Shown here piece after piece: positions 1 through 16,013 of a DNA stretch of 64,000 bases. Positions within the stretch are counted from its first letter, which is position 1. Each line of letters opens with the position of its first letter. The DNA is taken from assembly GCF_024679095.1 (NCBI RefSeq), contig NC_066562.1, forward strand, positions 10,258,181 through 10,322,180. The letters are read 5' to 3'. This DNA comes from Eriocheir sinensis (lineage: Eukaryota; Arthropoda; Malacostraca; Decapoda; Varunidae). Under the pieces are notes generated by a model that saw only the letters and a program-made list of their open reading frames with translations, did not search any database and was not told the DNA's origin. Both the position numbers and the translations under genes were made by a program.

Positions 1-283
1 TTACTTGAGGGTTTTCTTCAGTCGGACAAGAATTATTAATCTCCTCCACTTCATAACTTAAGTCGAATATTTTCCTTAACTTCTTATATTTTTATAATCA
101 CGTAACGACCTCTAAATTAACTGATGTGGCGACGGAAGACGAAACACAACAACAGGCAGTATGAAAATAAATAAATGTCTATATAAAATAAAAGCAGCTT
201 CCTACAAAACAAACAAGAGATTCCATGGAAAAATAGGAGCTTCAAAATAAAGAAGAATAGTGTTAGTGTGCATCGTAGAGTGA

Positions 284-291
<8 letters not shown>

Positions 292-360
<69 letters not shown>

Positions 361-400
361 ATATATGTGTATATATATATATATATATATACACATATAT

Positions 401-456
<56 letters not shown>
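292..456. repeat. (AT)n microsatellite with a mirrored, palindromic interruption
   Basis: The AT alternation is broken at 357-370 and again at 391-404. The two interruptions are exact reverse complements about a centre at 380.5, so roughly 305-456 reads as a perfect palindrome. Confidence 0.9.
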
Positions 457-1105
<649 letters not shown>

Positions 1106-1360
1106 AATAGACGAATTCAAATACTTCAGCAGTGAAAATTTACAGAAAAAGCCTCATAAATAAAAAGGGTTGTATATAGTTGATCCATTTGAAAAGAAAA
1201 ATATTTCCTTTTACTCGTTTTTTCCTCTTAAAAGACAATTAAGAAAAAACATATCGGACGGTTTTGGTGTTCAGGACGTTAATAATTCTTGGCCGGACTA
1301 AAGAATAAATCAAAAATAAATCTTCGTTATACTGGATTACATTACGTACGTTGAATTAAA

Positions 1361-2231
<871 letters not shown>

Positions 2232-3184
2232 TGTATGGTATCAATATACCTCATTATACCTCATTGTTATTACGTAAAATATTAATGTGTAAGGAATTTA
2301 TATGGTGCTAAAGGATAAACTTGTATGGTGCTATTAGAAGGTAACATAGGTGCCGTTAAGAACGCTTACACGCAGCTACCGATGTTCGTTGTTTGGGTTA
2401 CGGGCAGCAAGTCTGTCGCTTATAAGTGGATATGAATTGTAGACTCAGCGATATGGGTGGTGATTCAATCCGTGGCACTGGAGGTCAGTATATTTTGCTA
2501 ATATTTCTATGTTATAACACAATGTTAAGCTATGTAATGTTCACATACTGTGTATAAGAGTGTTTAGAATAGTTTAAGCTAGGAATGCAACAACATATGA
2601 CTTAGTCTTCCAGTGCAGGAGCCAGAAAGCCATGGGATGTGTAAATTGATTATGTCATCACTTTTCCCATAGTTTCACGGCACGACTGGGGCATGTATGG
2701 CGCACAAAATGGAGGACTATTTGTCCGAAGCCACATCATAGGAATAAAGGAAAATTAAAACATCAAGTTTCCATGTCCTGCTTGCAGTCCATGCATGTCT
2801 GCGTGTCTGTGTAAACCAGCCCTAAGGGGTGACTATTCCATGTCACTTCAGTGAAACTCCACGATACTGCAGCTACAATCAAGCTGCAGTCATAAGGAAG
2901 CTTCGGCTCTGCAGTGATCTGCAGTAACCACCAACGATCTGCAGTAACCACCAACGAACTGCAGTGGCCCGCCATGTAACTTCACACTGGTCACTTCATC
3001 GTTTCCATCTCTATGGAAGGGTAAGGCAACACTCCTGGCAAGCACTTACAACCTGTCTACATCCACTCATCACCTGCAAGTGAGGGGTTTCCAAGTTCTC
3101 TAGGTCACCGGCATTCAAAGTAAGAAGTAAACTCAGTGTTACATAGATTCACTTAGGTGATAACAAGTATAAAATCTTATTACA
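2232..3184. other. non-coding stretch upstream of the BEL/Pao element
   Basis: No convincing gene is seen. A 20-bp direct repeat built around CTGCAGTAACCACCAAC occurs about two and a half times at 2,911-2,962. The stretch could include the 5' LTR and leader of the downstream retrotransposon, but with no 3' LTR in the window the LTR boundaries cannot be defined. Confidence 0.5.
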
Positions 3185-4683
3185 ATGAGTGATACTGAGG
3201 ATGCCACAGGTAATAAAGATGACCCAAATAAGGTCCTGGATGAGCAGGAGGATGAGGTAGCACGCAGTGAAAGACAGAACACAAACAGAGAAGGGTAAAG
3301 AGTATACAATTCAGGTGTACAAGAGTAGGTGTTCAACAAATAAGCGTGCTTGGAAGAGGGCAGCAAACAGTATCTATGCCAAAAGTACAGGGGTCAAGTT
3401 GTACTAATGAATTACAGGAATGTATAAAAGTTATGGATACAAAGTTTGAAGAGTTTTACAGTGCTTACGAGGAATTAATTGGAGCTGATCCTGAAAGTAA
3501 TGAACAAATTACTCAGGAGTTGGATGACTGTGAGAAGTTTAAATTTAATGTAATCCATGAAGTTGTAGAGAAAATTAAATCTCTGCAGCATGAAAATGAT
3601 TCAGCAATATCTGATAATTCTAATGTTTCCAATGTTTCAAAGGGTAAACGAGAACAGGCTGGAGCTAAAGGCAGACCCTGAGGCTGTATATAGTAATGGA
3701 ATGAGTCAGTTGGACCCAAGTCAACTTGACAATGAATTGAAGGAAAGGGCAGATGCTTCAACAGTACCTAAACAATCAGCCTCAAACTCTTGCTGAAGTG
3801 AAAGCCCAGCCAGTTAAAGGGAAGAATTTAGTGAACCCTTTGACCTAAGTGAGGTAAAAGAAGAAGAATTGTATAAAGCAGTAGAAAGGATTGTTGATAT
3901 GTTATCTAGAAAGGAACTTAACCCTAATGCCAAGGTTTCCTTACCAGTTGATTTGCAGAAACCTGACACACATGTGAATAATAATTCTGGTTGTCGGTCA
4001 AATGGCACTGATAATAATGTTAGGCATACAACCCAGCCTTCCCAGGTTCAGTCAGTCAGGTAGATGCAATGCAGAGAATAGCAGATATTAAGTCAATGAG
4101 ACAAACCAAAGAAAACCTTCCACGTCCAGAACCAGAAGTGTTCAAAGGAGACATGTTAGTTTTCACAACATGGTTAAAAAGTTTTGAAATTTTCATTGAG
4201 TCCAGAACTACTGATTTTACCGAAAGGCTCTTTTACCTTGGAAGGTACACTGATGGTGAAGCCAAGGAAGCAATCAGTGGATTGCTTCAGCTAAATACTG
4301 AAGAAGCTTACATAAAGGCTAAGAAAACCCTAAAGGGTAGGTTTGAAATCAGTTTCTTGCGTCTAATGCCTACAGAAAGAAGTTATATGAGTGGCCAAAA
4401 ATTCAGCAGAATGATGGCCCAGCACTAAGGAAATTTGCAGATTTCCTGGACAGCTGCAAGACAGCAATGGAAAGCATACCTCATCTAGTGGTGTTAGATG
4501 ACTCACAGGAGAATGTCAAATTATTGAAAAAGTTACCTGTCTCACTAGTTGAGAAATGGAACACAGTAGTGTACAAGTATGCTTCTAGAGGTGATGATGA
4601 TAGTGATAATGAAGGTCTAACAGACATAAGTTCTGAACAATATCCTCCCTTTAAAAGGTTCTGTAAGTTCATACGTAGAGGCT
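3185..4683 (+). pseudogene. BEL/Pao gag, multiply frameshifted
   Basis: An ATG at 3,185 opens an acidic N-terminus that stops after about 37 codons. Later pieces in shifting frames cover 3,346-3,681 (acidic, probably coiled-coil), 3,590-3,796, 3,869-4,063, 4,069-4,428 and 4,467-4,680. The 4,069-4,428 piece has the pattern PEVFKGD, then W, then YLGRYTDGEAKEAI, which resembles the DUF1759 capsid region of BEL/Pao gag. At least five frame breaks are needed to read across the region, so no intact Gag can be made. Several breaks are single-base shifts; whether any are assembly errors cannot be told from this sequence. Confidence 0.75.
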
Positions 4684-9830
<5,147 letters not shown>

Positions 9831-10344
9831 GGTTAGGTTATTTCCCATTTTAACACAACTCTGATAGTGTCATCGTCTTCAGAAAACATTTTTCTATCAC
9901 ATGACATGGTTTATATTAACATAAGCTTTTTAATTCCATGACATAACTAACACAGAATGAAGAGTGGTATAAACATTTACAACCCAGTATTTCACTTTTA
10001 CTCGCATTATCTCGTATGTTTTTAGTCAAATGCAGATGCCTTTCATAATGAACCTAATCCACTATCATTCTATTGTTCAGTGGTGAAAGTAACAAATAAG
10101 TACTATGCGAAATAAATCAACTACTGAGTATACAAGTAAAACTTTTAGTGTGGCAAGTCCAGCGTTCTTGGCTAGGCGAGAGGCAGCCTGCCTCATGCCG
10201 CTATCCAATCAGCGACCAGCTTCACATGCCAGCATCAGTGATCGGCTTACCAGACCGGGTTAGGGGAGTCTTAATAAATTAATAAATAGAAATGATAGAT
10301 AATAATGATGTTTCATAACGGTGGCGATGGACACATAATTATAT

Positions 10345-10350
<6 letters not shown>
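9831..10350. other. unassigned non-coding stretch
   Basis: No gene, repeat family or RNA is recognised. A CCAAT-type motif occurs near 10,205, but no promoter can be supported. Confidence 0.4.
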
Positions 10351-10396
<46 letters not shown>

Positions 10397-10405
10397 ATAT
10401 ATATA
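10351..10405. repeat. compound (CT)n(GT)n(AT)n microsatellite
   Basis: CT, GT and AT runs follow one another directly and are succeeded by a C8 run at 10,410. Confidence 0.95.
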
Positions 10406-10740
10406 TTGGCCCCCCCCTTTTCAATTTTCTGGGTACGCCACTGGTGGTACTGTATGTCTGATTCAGCCTTCCAGCAACTCTAAATTACGGTTAAAAAGCT
10501 TTGTGAGACTGTACAGGTCTACGCTTGCTGGTCTGAGCATGCGCAGTTCACGAGAGACCAGTGTTTGTCGGTGGGGACGCCAAATAACACAACACCGGTT
10601 CAGGCGTTTCTAGTATTACCGTCCATATGTACGTGTCAACGTGTGGTTTTCAGATTTTGTAAGTTTTTAAAAATACAGATAATGAAAATATGAATTCATC
10701 TATGTTTTTTATTTGAAATATCAATATAGTAACGTTTTCG
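10406..10740. other. non-coding stretch with an isolated NRF-1-like motif
   Basis: GCATGCGCA at 10,537-10,545 matches the core of an NRF-1 site. No start codon with a credible reading frame lies nearby, so its function is unsupported. Confidence 0.3.
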
Positions 10741-10910
10741 CCTATCGGACTTATCGCTAGCTAGTATCGGAATTGTGGATTAATATCGGGTATCGGTTAT
10801 CGCCTATATTTGTGTTTCCAGTTAACGAATATCAGTTATCACCGATAAGGTTTTCCATTATCAGTTATCGGTTATCGGGAATAAGGTTTTCTGTTATCGT
10901 GCCCAGCTAT
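10741..10910 (-). mobile_element. possible hAT-like DNA transposon end with TATCGG/TTATCG sub-repeats
   Basis: The stretch is filled with degenerate copies of TATCGGTTATCGG. On the minus strand it begins CATAGCTGGGCACGATAAC, which resembles the AGCTGGGC-type termini common in hAT elements. The matching other end and target duplication are not identified, so the class is tentative. Confidence 0.3.
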
Positions 10911-10995
10911 GAGTAGTATACTAGTAGTAGTTTTAGTAGTGGTGGTGGTGGTGGTTGTAGTGGTACGTAGTAGTAGTAGCAGTAGTAGTAGTAGC

Positions 10996-11032
<37 letters not shown>

Positions 11033-11070
11033 ATAGCAGCAGTAGTAGTTGTACTAGTAGTAGTAGCAGT

Positions 11071-11111
<41 letters not shown>

Positions 11112-11112
11112 T
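10911..11112. repeat. (AGT)n trinucleotide tract with interruptions
   Basis: AGT/TAG repeats run from about 10,911 to 11,110 with a short GGT block at 10,938-10,955 and several AGC variants. Confidence 0.95.
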
Positions 11113-11548
11113 TTGCCGCAACTTATAGTGTAGTTGTCCGTTAAAGTAAGAGTTGTCAACAAGTTCAAAGAAAATGTAGGTTACTATTTGGGTAGACTGA
11201 AGTTACTTTACGGCGTCATTTTCAATCCAATTCTGCTTGTGTTTGATTCTGTTGGAATGTGTTACTTCCAAGACAAATAGTGAATACCATGATAAATAGA
11301 TAGAAGGCTAAGTTGATAGATATATAGATGGATATAGAGAGGCAGACTTTACAGCCAGGCCTTGCCCACACCCAAAGGAGTTATTGAGCTGAGCCGAGTC
11401 ATTTCAATCATTTGTCTCGAACTAGTTGGAATAGAATGGCTTATATTTTTTTCTGAACCCCCTCACCCTCACCCTTCGTCCTCCCGCTTGTCAGTTGTCA
11501 GTAGCGCATCGAAGAAGAAACTCTCTATATCCATCAGTCTTACGTGTA

Positions 11549-11582
<34 letters not shown>

Positions 11583-11746
11583 CTTGAATCTGTGACGTGA
11601 GAGGGATGGGAGAAGAGGACCAGAGCGTGTGTTAAGACTGCAGATGAATCAGGTCAGTAGTTTGTGTTGTCTAATAATACAAGTTTCTGTGACGTGCAAA
11701 CTCACACACACGCGTTTTTATATTGTTTTCGGAGGAATGCAAAGAA

Positions 11747-11792
<46 letters not shown>

Positions 11793-12244
11793 GAGGAGGA
11801 AGTGTTGGGGGTAGGTGGGTGCCTGGGGGTGCATAATGACCACTTAACTCTTTGACGGACGTGACAAAAACGCTGAAAAATTACCTGTATTGCTCCCCCT
11901 CCTCTTCCACACAACCATCTCTCCTTTCCTCCTATTCCGTTCTTCTCATCTCCAGCCCAGCCACTCTTCCCTTCCACTCATATTCACCTCCATTCTTCCC
12001 TTTAATACCTTGTTTTTCCACGTTTCCTCCTCCTTCTTCACAGTATAATCGATATAGACTTTCACTTGAATTGACACAATGAAGGGCTAGCTTTGTATTA
12101 ACTAGGTTTAAGGTAATATCTCTGTGCTCATGTTCAGGGTGAGGGAGGACATACATCGTTTCTTCATAACAACGTCAAGAGTCAGGCCTCAGAGGAAAGA
12201 AAAAGTTAAGAAATACTCGCTTACTCCTAGAACCCCACACGCTC
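11113..12244. other. low-complexity non-coding stretch with (GT)n tracts
   Basis: It contains (GT)n at 11,554-11,581 and 11,749-11,791 and a pyrimidine-rich block at 11,890-12,040. No coding sequence is convincing. Confidence 0.6.
11749..11791 (+). repeat. (GT)n microsatellite
   Basis: About 21 uninterrupted GT units. Confidence 0.95.
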
Positions 12245-12312
12245 GATTTTTCTATCCTTTCCCTCCCTTTCGCCTCCTCTCTCCCTCTACCCCCTCCCTA
12301 CCCCCTTCCTTG

Positions 12313-12345
<33 letters not shown>

Positions 12346-12480
12346 ACCTAAGCAAATTCTTTCCTCTTCTCTCCTTTTCCCCTCCTCTCCCTTTCCCTCC
12401 TTTTCCTCCCTCCCTCTGCCCTCCAGACCACGGGCCTTCCCTCCCTTCCCACTTCCTCCTCCTATACTTGACCTCTTGAC
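12245..12480 (+). repeat. polypyrimidine tract with a (CT)n core
   Basis: The plus strand is almost entirely C and T, with a (CT)n run at about 12,311-12,341. Confidence 0.85.
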
Positions 12481-12689
12481 CTCCCTCCCCCCCTTACTGG
12501 AATTTCTTTGTATTTATTTTTTTATTTCGTCATTGCGAATATTACTGGAAGGTTTTTATGACGTAAGCAATGAGATCTCTTCAACAAGCGCCGCAAATCT
12601 TTTACCAACTGGACCTGTTACAGTTATTATTATTGTGTTTATTATAAGTATTACTTTTATTATCATCATCAATCATTCACCGCCCTTAC
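12481..12689. other. short non-repetitive spacer
   Basis: AT-rich spacer between two pyrimidine tracts; nothing recognisable is present. Confidence 0.4.
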
Positions 12690-13850
12690 CACCACCACCA
12701 CCACCCATCCACTTACTTCCCTTCGCTTCACATCCCTTCAGTTTCCTTTCCCTCCCTTCCCATCTCAATCCTTCCCTTCCATTCCCTTCCCTTCAAATTT
12801 CATCCCTTCCCATTCCTTTTTTTTCCCTTTCCTTCCCATCTCAATCCTTCCCTTCCCTTCCCTTCCCTTCAAATTTCATCCCTTCCCATCCTTTTCCTCT
12901 CCCCTTCCCATCTCAATCCTTCCCTTCCATTCCCTTCCCATCCTTTTCCTCTCCCCTTCCCATCTCAATCCTTCCCTTCCATTCCCTTCCCTTCAAATTT
13001 CATCCCTTCCCATCCTTTTCCTCTCCCCTTCCCATCTCAATCCTTCCCTTCCATTCTCTTCCCATCCTTTTCCTCTCCCCTTCCCACTTCAATCCTTCCC
13101 TTCCCTTCCCTTCCCTTCAAATTTCATCCCTTCCCTTCCTTTTCCTCTCCCCTTCCCATCTCAATCCTTCCCTTCCCTTACCTTCCCTTCAAATTTCATC
13201 CCTTCCCATCCTTTTCCTCTCCCCTTCCCATCTCAATCCTTCCCTTCCATTCCCTTCCCTTCAAATTTCATCCCTTCCCATCCTTTTCCTCTCCCCTTCC
13301 CATTTCAATCCTTCCCTTCCATTCCCTTCCCTTCAAATTTCATCCCTTCCCTTCCTTTTCCTCTCCCCTTCCCATCTCAATCCTTCCCTTCCATTCCCTT
13401 CCCTTCAAATTTCATCCCTTCCCTTCCCATCTCAATCCTTCCCTTCCATTCCCTTCCCTTCAAATTTCATCCCTTCCCTTCCTTTTCCTCTCCCCTTCCC
13501 ATCTCAATCCTTTCCTTCCATTCCCTTCCCTTCGAATTTCATCCCTTCCCTTCCCATCTCAATCCTTCCCTTCCCTTCCCTTCCCTTCAAATTTCACCCC
13601 TTCCCATCCTTTTCCTCTTCCTTCCCATCTCAATCCTTCCCTTCCCTTCCCTTCCCTTCAAATTTCACCCCTTCCCATCCTTTTCCTCTCCCCTTCCCAT
13701 CTCAATCCTTCCCTTCCCTTCAAATTTCATCCCTTCCCATCCTTTTCCTCTTCCCTTCCCATCTCAATCCTTCCCTTCCATTCCCTTCCCTTCCCTTCCC
13801 TCCCTTCCCTTAGCATCTCATTCCTTTCTCTTCAAATTTATTCCCTTCGT
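12690..13850 (+). repeat. 72-bp pyrimidine-rich minisatellite
   Basis: Each unit contains CCTTCCCATCTCAATCC, TTCCCTTCCCTTCAAATTTC and CATCCTTTTCCTCTCC. About 15 units occur, some shortened by whole sub-blocks. The basic word TTCCC (5 bp) is nested inside the 72-bp unit. A long open frame on the plus strand here encodes only Pro/Ser/Phe/Leu repeats and is not a gene. Confidence 0.9.
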
Positions 13851-14412
13851 ATCTCATCGAACGACTAACTGTGCTTGTTTACTTGTCTTATTTAGCACCA
13901 CTCAACCTAATTAATTAACGTCTAACTCAGTGCTGTGACGCGTCTAACTAGTGTTTGAAGTGTTGCGAGGATTACCTTACAGTGAGAGGACTTCCCTGCT
14001 GATCCACGAGCGGTTAAGTTATATATCGACTTTTTTGTGTTTCCTGTCTTTCCTCAATAGGATTACAACTACACGACCTAACACAGCACCCAGTGAAAGA
14101 CAGTGAGCTTCTTGTGTCTAACTAACGTAGAAAATCTGTCACTAACGTAGAAGTACAAAGCTTGACCCGTATACCAGCACACCTGTTTTGAAAAGGAGGA
14201 AAAGTTTAGTCCCCCAGAGAATTTTAATCCCGGAGGGAAAACACGTGTGGGCCCTCATAGACGCCACACCTTAAACTCTCCCGCGTGACTCGACCGATTT
14301 AAAGCCGCCTCCCTCTAGGTGTTCACCACAGCCCACGCGGATACAAAATTCATCTTAACTGTAAAGCTCACAGTTATATCGTTTTGCAACAGTAAATAAA
14401 AAAGAAGTAATC

Positions 14413-16013
14413 ATGCCGTCCAACTATTTCAATTGCTGTAATTGTTCAAAGAAATATGCTGCGATTCACTACCAAACCAGCAACTCGATGTGTAGGTATT
14501 GTGTCTTAGACTTACGTATTCAGGCACTACAAACAACCAACGAGGATCTACAACGCTCCAATTCTTTACTTTGGGACATCGTGACGTCATACCCTCAACT
14601 CCCTACTCCTCCTTCTTCTTCTTCTTCTTCTTCTTCTTCTTCTTCTTCTTCTTCTTCTTCTTCTTCTTCTTCGTCTTCTACGTACCTGAAATCACCTGAT
14701 CACATACCTCCTCCTCCTCCTCAGCCCCCTCCATTTCTCCTCCCTCCCCGCCTCCTCCCTTCCTCCTCCACCTCATCACCACAGGCCGCCAACCCCCCCC
14801 CTTTCTTCACCCTCCACCACCAGCACCGCCATCACCCCCGCCCCCTCCCCCACCCATCCCACCATCACCACCACGACTTACTTTTCCTCCTCCCCTTCCT
14901 CTTCCTCACTCTTCTCTTACGCCCCTTCCTCCACCTCTGCCCCCTCCTCCACATCCTCAACATCCTCCTCCTCTACTCCCCCCCAGCCAACCCCTTCCGC
15001 CTCTTCCTCCTCCTCCGCCTCTGCCGCCTCCTCATACATTTCTTCTCCCCCCTCCTCCACATCCTCAACATCCTCCTCCTCTACTCCTCCCCAGTCAACC
15101 CCTACCGCCCCTTCCTTCCTCCTCCTCCGCCTCTGCCACATCCTCAACATCCTCCTCCTCTACTCCTCCCCAGTCAACCCCTTCCTCCTCTTCCTCCTCC
15201 TCCGCCTCTGCCCCCTCCTCCACATCCTCAACATCCTCCTCCTCTACTCCCCTGCAGTCAACCCCTTCCGCCTCTTCCTCATCTTCCCTTGGCTCCCCCT
15301 TGTCCCTCTCCTCTACCAGCCCTCCTAACGCCTCCACGTCCAGTCGCCACCACACTCCCCCTCCTCACTACTCATCCATTAGACGCCACAAGACCATTCT
15401 TCCTGCTGTGGTCTGCGTAGATCAGACACAGTTTCGGGGCACAGACAAGCTGAAAACATCTGTTAGACTTGTAGGGGACTCGCTGGTTAGAGGTCAATTA
15501 ACGGAATTCTGCGGCAGGAATACAGAGACGCGGAGGCGTTATTGTATTCCGGGAGCCAAACTGGACGACATTACTTCAGCTGTCGATGCTGTCACGGAAC
15601 TCGCGAAGGAAGACACAGTTTATTTGATTCACGCGGGGACAAATGACGTTCAGTCTACTCAAACTCAGGCCCTACTATCAAAATACCGTCAGGTCATTCG
15701 GCGTTACAAGACCAAGTCCCCTCACGTCATTGTCTCTGGAATTCTACCCAGAATCAGCGCTTACGCCGGCTTCAACAGCAAAGCGAGCAACATCAATACT
15801 AGTCTGAAGGAAATTTGTGACGACGAAGGCGTGGCGTTTACAAACGCCTGGCACCACTTCCTTGAGCGCCCAGACTTGTTTTGGAACGATGGACTACATC
15901 TGAATGAGGTTGGATCGGCGCGTTTCGGGAGGCTTCTGGACGAGGCAGTGAAAAACTTTTCGAAAAGCCTTCCAAAAAACGGCGGGCGAGGACGGGGCAA
16001 AGGCAGCCCTTGA
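14413..16013 (+). pseudogene. CR1-like ORF1: zinc-binding N-terminus, Ser/Pro linker, SGNH/GDSL esterase
   Basis: The ATG at 14,413 has A at -3. Residues 8-30 carry CX2C-X15-CX2C, then a short probable coiled coil (about 31-60) and a poly-Ser run encoded by (TTC)n at 14,611-14,672. The linker to about 15,410 is Ser/Thr/Pro-rich and contains direct repeats of about 50 bp near 14,941, 15,048, 15,136 and 15,211. The esterase occupies about 15,440-15,990 in a different frame. It has VGDSLVRGQ (block I, catalytic Ser), HAGTNDV (block III) and DGLHLNEVG (block V, catalytic Asp and His). The N-terminal frame ends at 15,420, so at least one frameshift separates the halves; the repetitive linker is the likely site. 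In CR1-group elements ORF1 binds RNA and the esterase has a proposed role in membrane or lipid interaction. Confidence 0.82.
14611..14672 (+). repeat. (TTC)n tract encoding poly-Ser in ORF1
   Basis: About 20 TTC units lie within the ORF1 linker. Length change here would alter or shift the linker. Confidence 0.9.

Noticed and set aside
12476..13813. 445-codon Pro/Ser/Phe frame
   Set aside because: It is a translation of the 72-bp pyrimidine minisatellite, preceded by only a short non-repetitive lead.
15095..15355. Acidic minus-strand frames (Glu/Val/Asp-rich) opposite ORF1
   Set aside because: They are the antisense of the repetitive Ser/Thr/Pro linker of the CR1-like ORF1.
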